Shown here: positions 27,034 through 36,157 of the stretch, in pieces
Layout of the letters: each line of letters starts with the position of its first letter
How positions within the stretch are numbered: position 1 is the stretch's first letter
DNA from: Streptomyces sp. BHT-5-2
GTDB lineage: Bacteria; Actinomycetota; Actinomycetes; Streptomycetales; Streptomycetaceae
Direction of reading: 5' to 3'
NCBI RefSeq assembly: GCF_019774615.1
Contig: NZ_CP081496.1
Coordinates: 1,488,001-1,552,000 of the forward strand
Length of the DNA: 64,000 nt
The notes under the pieces: generated by a model
Databases searched by the model: none
Seen by the model: only the letters and a program-made list of their open reading frames with translations
What the model was told of the DNA's origin: nothing
Program-made: the position numbers and the translations under genes

Positions 27034-29685
27034 ATGAGCGAGCACCGTCGCAAACCACCCCAGCCGAATGGTGGCGGGCGTGCCGCTGCCAGACGCGCCG
27101 CACCGTCCACCGGACGCCGTGCTGTGCCGCCGCAGGGTGCTGGCGCCACGCCTCCGCCGCCGCAGCCGCGGCCGGGCGGACGCGCCGAGGCCCGCCGGGC
27201 CGCCCAACGAGGCGGACGCCGGCGGCAGCCCGATGCCGCGGCAATGGCTTCCGGAGGCGGTGTCGGCCATGGCGGCGGCCGCCGTGGCGGAGGCGGTGGC
27301 GGCGAAGGGGGCCGTGGACGCGGCCTGGGTGGCGGAAAGCCGCCCAGGAAGCGTTTCATCGACTACCCGCGGTCCAACCACACCGGCTGGAAGCGGTGGA
27401 TGCCGTCCTGGAAACAGGTCGCCAGCATGTGCGTCGCGGTCGCCGGCCTGGTCGTGGGGGTGGCCGGCGTCGGTCTCGCGCTGGTGCAGGTGCCCAACGT
27501 GAACCAGGCTGCCAAGTCGCAGAACAACGTCTACCTCTGGGCCGACGGCAAGGTCATGGCCCGTGACGGGGAGACCAACCGGCAGCTGGTCGACATAAGC
27601 GAGATCCCGCTTTCCATGCAGAATGCGGTGATTTCGGCAGAGAACGCCTCCTTCCGTCAGGACCACGGTGTGGACCCGATGGGTATCCTCCGGGCCCTGT
27701 TCAACATGGCGCGGGGCGGCGACACCCAGGGTGGCTCGACCATCACTCAGCAGTACGTCAAGAACGCGATGCTGAGCCAGGAACAGACCCTGGACCGGAA
27801 GTTCAAGGAACTTTTCATCTCGATCAAGGTGGGCTGGAAGCAGTCGAAGGACCAGATCCTCGCCGGCTACCTGAACACCAGCTACTTCGGTCGGGGGGCC
27901 TACGGGATCCAGGCGGCGGCCCAGGCCTACTTCGGGAAGGACGCCTCCAAGTTGAACCCGAGCGAGTCGGCCTTCCTGGCCGCCACGCTCAAGGGCGCCA
28001 ACCTCTACGACCCGGCGGGCGGTATCGGCGCGAACGCCACTCCGGCCCTCAACACCCAGCGGGCCAAGGAGCGTTGGGCGTGGATCCTCGACCGCATGGT
28101 GGCGAACGGCCACTTGAAGCCGGCGGAGGAGGCCCAGTGGAAGGCCAAGGGCTTCCCCATGCCGCAGCAGCCCAAGGCGGGGGCCAGCAAGGGCGGGCAG
28201 ATCGGCTATCTGATCGACGTCGCCAAGAAGTACGTCCTCAAGCACCGGCCGGACATTCCTGAGGCCCGCTTCGACAAGGGCGGCTACACGATCCGGACGA
28301 CCTTCGACCAGAAGAAGACCAAGGAACTCGCCGCCGCGGTGAAGAAGGTCGACGACCGCTACATCGATCCGAAGAAGCGGCCGGAAAAGGACAAGTACGT
28401 CCAGTTCGGCGCTGCTTCGGTGGTGCCGGGCGACGGCAAGATCGTGGCCCTCTACGGCGGCGACGGCTACGACAAGGGGCACTTCAGCAACAACGCCGAC
28501 ACCTACGGAGTGCCGGTCGGTTCGACCTGGAAGCCGTTCGTCCTGGCCGCGGCGATGAAGTACGGGAAGGCCGGCAGCGACCAGCCGCTCTCGCCGGACA
28601 GCAAGTACAACGGCGACGACCATCTCAAGGTGAAGAACGCGGACGGCAGCTTTGTCCTCAAGAAGGACAACACGCCCTTCTACCAGGTGAACGAGAGCAA
28701 CTATCCCTGGGGCTACATCACCTTGCGGAAGGCGATGGAGCAGTCGGTCAACACCCCGTTCGTACAGCTCGGCATGGATGTCGGGATGGACAAGGTGCGG
28801 GATATGGCGCAGGCCGCGGGCATCGCACCGTCCAGCTTCGACCGGAACCTCAACCCGTCCTTCGCGCTGGGGACATCCACGCCGAGCGCGATCCGGATGG
28901 CCGACGCCTACGCCACCTTCGCCGCCTCCGGTACGCAGGCGGAGCCGTACTCGGTGACCAAGGTGATCTCGGAGGGCAAGGAGCTGTCCGGCTTCGACAA
29001 GCCGACGCCGCACGCGTCGGCGATCGATGCGAACATCGCCAACAACGTCACCGATGTGCTGGAGAACGTGGTCAAGAACGGCACGGGCCAGCAAGCGAAG
29101 AAGCTCGACATGCCGGCCGCGGGCAAGACGGGGACCACGGACGAGAACAAGTCGGCCTGGTTCGTCGGCTACACCAAGCAGCTGTCGACGGCCATCACCA
29201 TGTTCCGTGAGGACGCCCAGAACCCGCGCCAGCTGTCCATGAACGGTGTCGGCGGCTTCGACTCCATCCACGGTGGCGCGCTGCCCACGGAGGTGTGGAC
29301 GCAGTACATGCTGCAGGCGATGCAGGGTCTTCCCCCGCTGCCGTTCCCGGCGGCCGACCCGATCGGCCAGGTCATCAACGAGCCCGGGATGCCGTCGCCC
29401 ACGCCGACGCCCACCCCGAGCACCGCGTCGCCGACCCCGTCGGGATCGCCCAGCAGCTCGGCCACTCCGTCGCAGAGCGCGAGCCCGACACCGACGCAGA
29501 GCTGCTCCCCCTGGGACATCCACTGCAAGAACCACGGTGGGGGCCCCGGTGGTGGCACGGGCGGTGGCCCCGGCGGCCCGGGTGGTGACACCGGAGGCAC
29601 GCCTCCCACGACACCGGACCCGACCAGCGGCGGGAACAGCGGAGGAGGAATCTTCGGCGGGCCCACCGGCGGCGAAAGTCCCTGA
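27034..29685 (+). CDS. Class A penicillin-binding protein (transglycosylase/transpeptidase)
   Basis: Bifunctional peptidoglycan synthase of 883 residues. A Gly/Arg/Pro-rich cytoplasmic N-terminus (about 1-115) precedes a membrane anchor (VASMCVAVAGLVVGVAGVGL, about 129-148). GT51 motifs are ENASFRQDHGVDP, GGSTITQQYVKN and the long KFKELFISIKV helix. The transpeptidase has SxxK as STWK (about residue 496), the SVN motif in EQSVNTPF, and KTGTT near 697. The C-terminal 150 residues are Pro/Ser/Thr then Gly-rich, possibly a cell-wall-spanning linker. The start is ATG 27034. It is divergent from padR-ino1. Confidence 0.95.
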   Translation: MSEHRRKPPQPNGGGRAAARRAAPSTGRRAVPPQGAGATPPPPQPRPGGRAEARRAAQRGGRRRQPDAAAMASGGGVGHGGGRRGGGGGGEGGRGRGLGGGKPPRKRFIDYPRSNHTGWKRWMPSWKQVASMCVAVAGLVVGVAGVGLALVQVPNVNQAAKSQNNVYLWADGKVMARDGETNRQLVDISEIPLSMQNAVISAENASFRQDHGVDPMGILRALFNMARGGDTQGGSTITQQYVKNAMLSQEQTLDRKFKELFISIKVGWKQSKDQILAGYLNTSYFGRGAYGIQAAAQAYFGKDASKLNPSESAFLAATLKGANLYDPAGGIGANATPALNTQRAKERWAWILDRMVANGHLKPAEEAQWKAKGFPMPQQPKAGASKGGQIGYLIDVAKKYVLKHRPDIPEARFDKGGYTIRTTFDQKKTKELAAAVKKVDDRYIDPKKRPEKDKYVQFGAASVVPGDGKIVALYGGDGYDKGHFSNNADTYGVPVGSTWKPFVLAAAMKYGKAGSDQPLSPDSKYNGDDHLKVKNADGSFVLKKDNTPFYQVNESNYPWGYITLRKAMEQSVNTPFVQLGMDVGMDKVRDMAQAAGIAPSSFDRNLNPSFALGTSTPSAIRMADAYATFAASGTQAEPYSVTKVISEGKELSGFDKPTPHASAIDANIANNVTDVLENVVKNGTGQQAKKLDMPAAGKTGTTDENKSAWFVGYTKQLSTAITMFREDAQNPRQLSMNGVGGFDSIHGGALPTEVWTQYMLQAMQGLPPLPFPAADPIGQVINEPGMPSPTPTPTPSTASPTPSGSPSSSATPSQSASPTPTQSCSPWDIHCKNHGGGPGGGTGGGPGGPGGDTGGTPPTTPDPTSGGNSGGGIFGGPTGGESP

Positions 29686-29687
29686 GC

Positions 29688-29735
29688 GTTTCACGTGAAA
29701 CACGGCGGCAGATGACCGGCCGTTTCACGTGAAAC
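29688..29735. other. parS: parS pair after the PBP gene
   Basis: Two perfect parS sites (29688-29701 and 29722-29735), 34 bp apart, beginning two bases after the PBP stop codon. Confidence 0.95.
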
Positions 29736-29744
29736 ATGGCTCCA

Positions 29745-29782
29745 CGAAGCCCCCGACCCGGATTCACCGGGCGGGGGCTTCG
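29745..29782 (+). terminator. Terminator after the PBP gene
   Basis: Long GC-rich inverted repeat CGAAGCCCCCGaCCCGG / CCGGGCGGGGGCTTCG with one bulge and a short ATTCA loop, immediately after the parS pair. Confidence 0.65.
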
Positions 29783-29819
29783 TCGCGTTCGTCCCCGCCC
29801 CGTACGGCAGGATGGGGCC

Positions 29820-31301
29820 ATGACGAGCCTGCGACAGGACGAGCCCGTACGGCCGACGAAACGGGATGAGGTGGCCGCGGCCGGCAGCGAGCTGATCGGC
29901 GGACCGATCGGCCGGCGCGCGCTGCTCGGGGCGTCCCGGCTGACGCCGGTGCGGGTCATCGCGCTCGTCGCCATCGGTATGTTCGCGCTCGGCATGGTGC
30001 AGAAGCTGCCCTGCTACAACGGCGGTTGGTTCTTCGGTGCCACCAGCCAGTACGTCCATGCCTGCTACTCGGACATCCCTCACCTCTACGCGGGCCGGGG
30101 CTTCGCCGACGGGCTGATCCCGTACTTCGACAGGCTGCCCGGCGACATGCAGTATCTGGAGTACCCGGTGCTGACCGGGCTCTTCATGGAGGTCGCCTCC
30201 TGGTTGACGCCGCACAGCGGGGCGATCCAGGACCGGGAGCAGATCTACTGGCTGGTCAACGCCGGCATGCTGATGGTCTGTGCGGCCGTCATCGCGGTCT
30301 GCGTGACGCGTACCCACCCGCGGCGCCCCTGGGACGGGCTGCTGGTGGCGCTCGCGCCGGCCTTCGCTCTCACCGCGACCATCAACTGGGACCTGCTGGC
30401 GGTCGCGCTGACCGCCGCGGGGATGCTGATGTGGTCACGCAGCCGCCCGCTGGCGTCCGGTGTCCTGATCGGGCTGGCGACCGCGGCCAAGCTGTACCCG
30501 GTACTGCTGCTGGGCCCGCTGCTGGTGCTGTGCTGGCGGGCGGGGGCATGGCGCGCGTACGGTCGGGCGGTTGTCGGCGCGGTGGTGGCGTGGCTGGTGG
30601 TGAATCTGCCGGTGATGATCACCCACGACGCGTCCGGCTTCCACATCCGCGAGGGCTGGGCGAAGTTCTACACCTTCAGCCAGGAGCGGCCCATCGACTT
30701 CGGTTCGGTCTGGCTGCTGATCTCGCAGCGCACCGGCAATCCGTTGGAGAACGCCAATCTCTACGCGTCGCTGCTGATGGTCCTGGGCTGCGGCGCCCTT
30801 GCGCTGCTGACCCTCTACGCACCCCGCCGGCCCCGCTTCGCACAGCTCGCCTTCCTCGTCGTGGCGCTGTTCATCCTCACCAACAAGGTCTATTCGCCGC
30901 AGTACGTCCTGTGGTTGATCCCGCTCGCGGCACTGGCCCGCCCGCGGTGGCGGGACTTCCTCATCTGGCAGGCGTGCGAGGTGATGTACTTCCTGGGCAT
31001 CTGGATGTACCTGGCCTACACCGGCAACGGCGACAAGCACCAGGGACTGCCGCCGGAGGGCTACCAGCTGGCCATCGCGCTGCACCTCCTCGGCACGCTC
31101 TATCTGTGTGCCGTGGTCGTCCGGGACATCCTGCTGCCGGAGCGCGACGTGGTCCGCCGGGACGGGGACGACGACCCGTCGGGAGGCGTGCTGGACCGGA
31201 GCCGCGATGTGTTCGTGCTCGGCCGGGCGCACCACGCGCCACGGCACGCGGTGCACTTCGAGGCGGCGCCACGGGTCCGCTGGGGCATCGCACGGGACTG
31301 A
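29820..31301 (+). CDS. GT87-like integral membrane glycosyltransferase
   Basis: Polytopic membrane protein (493 aa, about 10 segments) of the polyprenol-phosphate-sugar glycosyltransferase superfamily (GT-C). Features include the first loop with the conserved acidic GQ/Y-type region (DIPHLYAGRGFADGLIPYFD and LEYPVLTGLFM), the ATAAKLYPVLLLGPLLVL motif typical of GT87, and SPQYVLWLIPL near the C-terminus. Donor and acceptor are unknown; GT87 members in actinobacteria transfer mannose or arabinose to envelope glycolipids. ATG 29820 is preferred. It follows the PBP gene on the same strand after parS and a terminator. Confidence 0.85.
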   Translation: MTSLRQDEPVRPTKRDEVAAAGSELIGGPIGRRALLGASRLTPVRVIALVAIGMFALGMVQKLPCYNGGWFFGATSQYVHACYSDIPHLYAGRGFADGLIPYFDRLPGDMQYLEYPVLTGLFMEVASWLTPHSGAIQDREQIYWLVNAGMLMVCAAVIAVCVTRTHPRRPWDGLLVALAPAFALTATINWDLLAVALTAAGMLMWSRSRPLASGVLIGLATAAKLYPVLLLGPLLVLCWRAGAWRAYGRAVVGAVVAWLVVNLPVMITHDASGFHIREGWAKFYTFSQERPIDFGSVWLLISQRTGNPLENANLYASLLMVLGCGALALLTLYAPRRPRFAQLAFLVVALFILTNKVYSPQYVLWLIPLAALARPRWRDFLIWQACEVMYFLGIWMYLAYTGNGDKHQGLPPEGYQLAIALHLLGTLYLCAVVVRDILLPERDVVRRDGDDDPSGGVLDRSRDVFVLGRAHHAPRHAVHFEAAPRVRWGIARD

Positions 31302-31318
31302 GCAGGAGCAGCGAAAAA

Positions 31319-31367
31319 CGCCGGGGGCCCGGTGCGGCGGAGTCTCCGCGGCACCGGGCCCCCGGCG
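31319..31367. terminator. Bidirectional terminator between convergent genes
   Basis: Perfect 17-bp inverted repeat CGCCGGGGGCCCGGTGC (31319-31335) and its complement (31351-31367), 15-nt loop, preceded by AAAAA. It lies between the GT87 gene and the convergent alanine-racemase-fold gene. Confidence 0.8.
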
Positions 31368-31391
31368 TCGGTGTGTGCCGGGCCGGGCGCC

Positions 31392-32423
31392 TCAGCGCTC
31401 CACGAGGCGGTCGTACTGCGTGGTGGTGTGCCGGAGGTGGGCCACCAGTTCCTCGCCCACCTTGGGCTCGGGGGCGTCCGCCGGCACGAAGAGGATCGAC
31501 ACCTGCATGTGCGGAGGCTCGGCGAACCACCGCTGCTTGCCGGCCCAGACGTACGGCGCGAGATTGCGGTTGACCGTCGCCAGGCCGGCGCGGGCCACAC
31601 CCTTGGCGCGCGGCATCACACCGTGCAGCGCCTTGGGCGACTCCAGCCCGACACCGTGCGAGGTGCCGCCGGCCACCACGACGAGATAGCCGTCGGCGGT
31701 TGCCTTCTGCTGGCGGTAGCCGAAACGATCACCCTTGGCGACGCGGGTGACGTCGAGCACCGAGCCGCGGTACTCGGTGGCCTCGTGGTCGCCGAGCCAG
31801 AGTCGCGTGCCGATGCGTGCGCGGAAGCGGGTCTGCGGGAACTGCTGCTGGAGGCGGGTGAACTCGTCGGGCTTGAGGTGGCTGACGAACATGGTGTGCA
31901 GCGGCAGGCGGTTGGCCCGCAGCCGGTCCATCCACCCGATGACCTCGTCGACCGAGTCCGAGCCGTCGGTGCGGTCCAGCGGGAGGTGGATGGCGAAGCC
32001 CTCCAGCCGGACGTCGTCGATGCCCGCGGCCAGCTTCGGCAGGTCCTCCGGCCTGACGCCGTGCCGCTTCATGCTGCTCATGACCTCGATGACGACCCGG
32101 GCACCGACCAGCCCGCCCACGCCCTCGACCGAGGAGACCGAGCGGATCGCCCGGTCCGGCAGCGGCACCGGCTCCTCGCCGTGCCGGAACGGCGTCAGCA
32201 CCAGCAGGTCGCCGCTGAAGTAGTCCTTGATCTGGGCGGCTTCGTAGGTCGTGCCGACCGCGAGAATGTCAGAACCGAGCCCGGTGGCCTCCTCGGCGAG
32301 GCGTTCGTGGCCGAAGCCGTAGCCGTTGCCCTTGCAGACCGGGACGAGCCCGGGGAACTGCTGGAGAACGCTCTGCTGATGCGCCCGCCAGCGCGCGGTG
32401 TCGACGTAGAGGGTGAGCGCCAT
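31392..32423 (-). CDS. Alanine racemase-fold PLP protein
   Basis: Single protein of 343 residues with the alanine racemase N-terminal TIM-barrel fold. The PLP lysine is in PVCKGNGYGFG (about residue 31), matching the P-V-K-A-N-A-Y-G-H-G motif of Alr. The C-terminal domain is shorter and divergent, and no canonical catalytic tyrosine segment of Alr is obvious to me, so it may act on a different amino acid or be a related decarboxylase/racemase. It lies 60 bp downstream of femX on the same strand; a Streptomyces femX partner in this locus is usual, so a cell-wall amino-acid role is likely by context. Confidence 0.8.
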   Translation of the reverse strand: MALTLYVDTARWRAHQQSVLQQFPGLVPVCKGNGYGFGHERLAEEATGLGSDILAVGTTYEAAQIKDYFSGDLLVLTPFRHGEEPVPLPDRAIRSVSSVEGVGGLVGARVVIEVMSSMKRHGVRPEDLPKLAAGIDDVRLEGFAIHLPLDRTDGSDSVDEVIGWMDRLRANRLPLHTMFVSHLKPDEFTRLQQQFPQTRFRARIGTRLWLGDHEATEYRGSVLDVTRVAKGDRFGYRQQKATADGYLVVVAGGTSHGVGLESPKALHGVMPRAKGVARAGLATVNRNLAPYVWAGKQRWFAEPPHMQVSILFVPADAPEPKVGEELVAHLRHTTTQYDRLVER

Positions 32424-32483
32424 GGCCGGCCCGGAACCTTTCTCGTGGGGTGTGTCAGAAGTGCGGACGGTGCCGTGAGGTGG

Positions 32484-33602
32484 TCAGCGTCGCGACATGT
32501 AGAGGTCGAGCGCCTTGTGCAGGAGCTTGTTGAGCGGGAAGTCCCACTCGCCGAGGTACTCCGCAGCCTGCCCGCCGGTGCCGACCTTGAACTGGATCAG
32601 ACCGAAGAGGTGGTCGTTCTCGTCCAGCGAGTCGCTGATGCCGCGGAGGTCGTAGACGGAGGCGCCGAGGGCGTAGGAGTCCTGCAGCATCTTCCACTGC
32701 ATCGCGTTGGAGGGCCGGACCTCGCGGCCGATGTTGTCCGAGGCACCGTACGAGTACCAGACGTGCCCGCCGACGACGAGCATGGTCGCCGCCGAGAGGT
32801 TCACGCCGTCATGGCGGGCGAAGTAGAGCCGCATGCGGTTGGGGTCCTCGGAGTTGAGGGCGGACCACATGCGCTGGAAGTAGCTGAGCGGGCGCGGCCG
32901 GAACTGGTCGCGCTTGGCGGTGATCTCGTAGAGCCGCTGCCATTCGGCCAGGTCCTCGTAGCCGCCCTGGACGACCTCGACGCCGGCCTTCTCGGCCTTC
33001 TTGATGTTGCGGCGCCACAGCTGGTTGAAGCCCTTGTGGACCTCCTCCAGCGAACGGTCGGCCAGCGGCACCTGGAAGACGTAGCGGGGCTGCACATCGC
33101 CGAAGCCGGCGCCGCCGTCCTCGCCCTGCTGCCAGCCCATGCGGCGCAGGCGGTCGGCGACCTCGAAGGCGCGCGGCTCGATGTGGCTGGCCTCGACGTC
33201 CCGCAGCCGCTTGACGTCCGGGCTCTGGATGCCGCTCTTGATCGCGGCGGAGTCCCAGCGGCGGATGATGACCGGCGGGCCCATCTTCACGGAGAAGGCG
33301 CCCTGCTGCTTGAGGTGGTCGAGCATCGGCCGCAGCCAGTCCTCGAGATTCGGCGTGAACCAGTTGATGACTGGGCCCTCGGGGAGGTATGCGAGGTACC
33401 GCTTGATCTTGGGCAGCTGGCGGTACAGGACCAGACCGACGCCGACCAGCTCGCCGGACGCGTCGAACCAGCCCAGGTTCTCGGACCGCCACTCGGCCTT
33501 GACGTCAGCCCAGGCCGGGACCTGCATGTGGCTCGCCGCGGGCAGGCTCTGGATGTATGCCAGATGCTGCTCTCGACTGATGGTCCTCAGGGTCAGGCTC
33601 AT
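32484..33602 (-). CDS. FemX/FemA-type peptidoglycan bridge aminoacyltransferase
   Basis: Transfers an amino acid from aminoacyl-tRNA to the lipid-linked peptidoglycan precursor; in Streptomyces FemX adds the Gly of the interpeptide bridge (family knowledge). The 372-residue product contains two GNAT-like domains with the FEM signature region (GFNQLWRRNIKKAEKAGVEV, about residues 190-209) and the conserved DLRGISDSLDENDHLFGLIQFK near 310. ATG at 33600-33602 gives the expected N-terminus MSLTLRTISREQHLAYI. It precedes the alanine-racemase-like gene. Confidence 0.92.
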   Translation of the reverse strand: MSLTLRTISREQHLAYIQSLPAASHMQVPAWADVKAEWRSENLGWFDASGELVGVGLVLYRQLPKIKRYLAYLPEGPVINWFTPNLEDWLRPMLDHLKQQGAFSVKMGPPVIIRRWDSAAIKSGIQSPDVKRLRDVEASHIEPRAFEVADRLRRMGWQQGEDGGAGFGDVQPRYVFQVPLADRSLEEVHKGFNQLWRRNIKKAEKAGVEVVQGGYEDLAEWQRLYEITAKRDQFRPRPLSYFQRMWSALNSEDPNRMRLYFARHDGVNLSAATMLVVGGHVWYSYGASDNIGREVRPSNAMQWKMLQDSYALGASVYDLRGISDSLDENDHLFGLIQFKVGTGGQAAEYLGEWDFPLNKLLHKALDLYMSRR

Positions 33603-33729
33603 GCGGGGCGCTCCTCGGCTGGTGTGTCCCCTTGGTTCGGGGCTCCGGCTCTCGCGCCGAAGCCTACTGTGACCGGGGAGCACCCCGTCTGGGCCGTACG
33701 GGACCGGGCTCCGTATGGCGCCGGGAGGG

Positions 33730-34047
33730 CTAGCCGATGACGCCGCCGAAGAGCCCGCCGTGCGCCAGGCCGATGTAGAAGCCGACGGCCGCCGCTCCGA
33801 GCCCGATGATCAAAAGGAAGCGTTCCGCCGTCGTCGAGGAGATGTACTGGCCCCACAGGCCCGTGCCGATTCCGATCAGGCCCACCCACGAGCTGACCAG
33901 GTGCAGGCCGGGAGAGAACGCTGTGAGGGCGGCGATCGCGCCGAGCACCAAGGTCACGACAGCGAGGGTGTTCTCGATGGGATGGGTTTGTCCGTCGCTG
34001 TTGAGGATCGCGAGCAGATTCCGTTGGGTCCGTGCTGCCTGGGCCAT
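33730..34047 (-). CDS. Small three-span membrane protein
   Basis: A 105-residue hydrophobic protein with three predicted membrane segments ([33 protein letters not shown] and [19 protein letters not shown]). The N-terminus [27 protein letters not shown] is soluble. It is an unnamed Streptomyces family located between femX and rpsF; its function is unknown. Start is ATG at 34045-34047. It is divergent from rpsF. Confidence 0.78.
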   Translation of the reverse strand: MAQAARTQRNLLAILNSDGQTHPIENTLAVVTLVLGAIAALTAFSPGLHLVSSWVGLIGIGTGLWGQYISSTTAERFLLIIGLGAAAVGFYIGLAHGGLFGGVIG

Positions 34048-34278
34048 ACGGCACCTCCGACTACAGGGCGGCGCACTGTAGCGCCGCTCACACCCGTTGT
34101 GTTCCAGATTGGGGGGACCGGCGGGCGGATTTCAACCGGAAGCGCGGAGGCAGGTACTCTGTACGGTCTGCGCACATGTCTGCCCGGATCCTCCGGCGCG
34201 GACCGGGCGCGGAACGCATCACGACCCTCCTGCCACGGAACGACCGTGGCCGCTGAGTCCAAAGGAGGTGGGTTCACC

Positions 34279-34569
34279 ATGCGTCACTACGAGGTGATGG
34301 TCATCCTCGACCCCGATCTTGAGGAGCGCGCTGTCGCCCCCCTGATCGAGAACTTCCTCTCCGTCGTCCGCGAGGGCAACGGAAAGGTCGAGAAGGTCGA
34401 CACCTGGGGCCGTCGTCGTCTCTCGTACGAGATCAACAAGAAGCCCGAGGGCATCTACTCGGTCATCGACCTGCAGGCCGAGCCTGCGGTCGTCAAGGAG
34501 CTCGACCGTCAGATGAACCTGAACGAGTCGGTTCTTCGGACCAAGGTCCTCCGTCCCGAGACCCACTGA
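34279..34569 (+). CDS. rpsF: 30S ribosomal protein S6
   Basis: Small-subunit protein of 96 residues beginning [17 protein letters not shown], the S6 signature, with the conserved [17 protein letters not shown] segment. ATG 34279 is preceded by the strong ribosome-binding site AAAGGAGGTGGG. The frame is open far upstream but that is not coding. First gene of the rpsF-ssb-rpsR-rplI operon. Confidence 0.98.
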   Translation: MRHYEVMVILDPDLEERAVAPLIENFLSVVREGNGKVEKVDTWGRRRLSYEINKKPEGIYSVIDLQAEPAVVKELDRQMNLNESVLRTKVLRPETH

Positions 34570-34651
34570 GCGCGTACGCGTCCAGCGGTAACCGGGTCCG
34601 AGTAGCAGCAACACCAGCAGCCAGCAGCACACCCGCCGAGAGGTTCCCCTA

Positions 34652-35245
34652 ATGGCAGGCGAGACCGTCATCACGGTTGTCGGCAATCTTGTCGATGACC
34701 CCGAGCTGCGCTTCACCCCGTCCGGTGCGGCGGTCGCGAAGTTCCGCGTCGCGTCCACTCCCCGCACCTTCGACCGCCAGACCAACGAGTGGAAGGACGG
34801 CGAGAGCCTGTTCCTGACCTGCTCGGTGTGGCGTCAGGCGGCGGAGAACGTCGCCGAGTCCCTTACGCGGGGTACCCGCGTGATCGTCCAGGGCCGTCTC
34901 AAGCAGCGGTCGTACGAGGATCGCGAAGGTGTGAAGCGCACGGTCTACGAGCTCGACGTCGAGGAAGTGGGCGCGAGCCTGCGCAACGCCACGGCGAAGG
35001 TCACCAAGACCAGCGGTCGTGGCGGCCAGGGCGGCGGCTTCGGCGGCGGTCAGGGCGGGGGCCAGGGCGGCGGTCAGGGTGGCGGCGGCTGGGGCGGCGG
35101 CCCCGGCGGCGGCCAGCAGGGCGGCGGCGCTCCGGCCGACGACCCGTGGGCGACCGGCGGACCCTCTGGCGGCGGCCAGCAGGGTGGCGGCGGTGGCTGG
35201 GGCGGCGGCTCCGGCGGTGGCTACTCGGACGAGCCGCCCTTCTAG
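34652..35245 (+). CDS. ssb: Single-stranded DNA-binding protein
   Basis: Tetrameric SSB (197 aa). The OB fold occupies about residues 1-115 ([29 protein letters not shown] and the [15 protein letters not shown] helix). It is followed by a long Gly/Gln-rich linker of repeated GGGQGG units and the acidic tip DEPPF that recruits partner proteins. Start is ATG 34652. It lies in the rpsF operon, with a parS pair just after its stop. Confidence 0.97.
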   Translation: MAGETVITVVGNLVDDPELRFTPSGAAVAKFRVASTPRTFDRQTNEWKDGESLFLTCSVWRQAAENVAESLTRGTRVIVQGRLKQRSYEDREGVKRTVYELDVEEVGASLRNATAKVTKTSGRGGQGGGFGGGQGGGQGGGQGGGGWGGGPGGGQQGGGAPADDPWATGGPSGGGQQGGGGGWGGGSGGGYSDEPPF

Positions 35246-35272
35246 GCCCGGGCGATGCGTTCTCCCGCCGGT

Positions 35273-35305
35273 GTTTCACGTGAAACGGCGTGTTTCACGT
35301 GAAAC
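35273..35305. other. parS: parS pair between ssb and rpsR
   Basis: Perfect parS at 35273-35286 and 35292-35305, only 19 bp centre to centre, within a translation operon. This is the closest spacing of any pair in the window. Confidence 0.95.
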
Positions 35306-35373
35306 GAGGTCGGAGAACGGCCTGGCGCCGAAGGGCGACAGCACACACTTCTTGAACTCACTGGAGAGAGACA

Positions 35374-35610
35374 ATGGCGAAGCCGCCTGCTCGCAAGCCT
35401 AAGAAGAAGGTTTGCGTGTTCTGCAAGGAGAAGATCTCCTACGTCGACTACAAGGACACGAACCTGCTGCGGAAGTTCATTTCCGACCGTGGCAAGATCC
35501 GTGCCCGCCGAGTCACCGGCAACTGCACTCAGCACCAGCGTGACGTCGCCACGGCCGTGAAGAACAGCCGTGAGATGGCGCTGCTGCCCTACACGTCCAC
35601 CGCGCGCTAA
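35374..35610 (+). CDS. rpsR: 30S ribosomal protein S18, zinc-binding (C+) form
   Basis: A 78-residue S18 starting [12 protein letters not shown]. It retains the zinc ligands CVFC (C-x2-C) and NCTQH (C-x2-H), marking the zinc-containing paralogue; Streptomyces usually encodes a zinc-free paralogue elsewhere under zinc-limitation control. The RNA-binding core [22 protein letters not shown] is intact. A GGAGAGAG ribosome-binding site precedes the ATG. Confidence 0.97.
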   Translation: MAKPPARKPKKKVCVFCKEKISYVDYKDTNLLRKFISDRGKIRARRVTGNCTQHQRDVATAVKNSREMALLPYTSTAR

Positions 35611-35628
35611 GGGAAGGGTGACCGACAA

Positions 35629-36075
35629 ATGAAGATCATCCTCACCCACGAGGTCTCCGGCCTCGGCACCGCCGGCGACGTCGTTGACGTCAAGGACGGG
35701 TACGCCCGCAACTACCTGGTTCCGCGTGGTTTCGCGATCCGCTGGACCAAGGGTGGCGAGAAGGACGTCGAGCAGATCCGCCGCGGTCGCAAGATCCGCG
35801 AGATCGCCACGATCGAGCAGGCCAACGAGGTCAAGGCTCGGCTCGAGGGCGTCAACGTGAAGCTGGCCGTGCGTGCCGGCGAAGCGGGCCGTCTGTTCGG
35901 CTCCGTCACCCAGGCCGACATCGCCTCGGCGATCAAGGCCGCCGGTGGTCCGGACGTCGACAAGCGTCGCGTCGAGGTCGGTTCGCCGATCAAGACCCTG
36001 GGCGCGCACCAGATCTCGGTGCGTCTGCACGCCGAGGTCGTCGCGAAGCTGGGCGTCGAGGTCATCGCCGCCTGA
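35629..36075 (+). CDS. rplI: 50S ribosomal protein L9
   Basis: 148-residue large-subunit protein with the L9 N-terminal domain ([30 protein letters not shown] region), long central helix and C-terminal domain ([17 protein letters not shown]). Starts 18 bp after rpsR. It ends the operon; a strong terminator follows. Confidence 0.98.
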   Translation: MKIILTHEVSGLGTAGDVVDVKDGYARNYLVPRGFAIRWTKGGEKDVEQIRRGRKIREIATIEQANEVKARLEGVNVKLAVRAGEAGRLFGSVTQADIASAIKAAGGPDVDKRRVEVGSPIKTLGAHQISVRLHAEVVAKLGVEVIAA

Positions 36076-36095
36076 GCGCAGTCCGCACAGCGCTG

Positions 36096-36128
36096 AAGGG
36101 CCGCATCCCCTCGTGGGGTGCGGCCCTT
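36096..36128 (+). terminator. Terminator of the rpsF-rplI operon
   Basis: Inverted repeat AAGGGCCGCATCCCC / GGGGTGCGGCCCTT around TCGT, 20 bp after rplI. Confidence 0.85.
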
Positions 36129-36157
36129 CGCCGTGCACGGACGATCCGGTGCGGAGG

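Noticed and set aside
26944..29703. 919-codon open frame opposite the PBP gene
   Set aside because: Antisense to a gene with complete catalytic motifs; composition is Gly/Arg/Val/His-rich as expected of a shadow.
31332..33740. 802-codon plus-strand frame across the racemase-fold and femX genes
   Set aside because: Shadow of two minus-strand genes with recognisable motifs.
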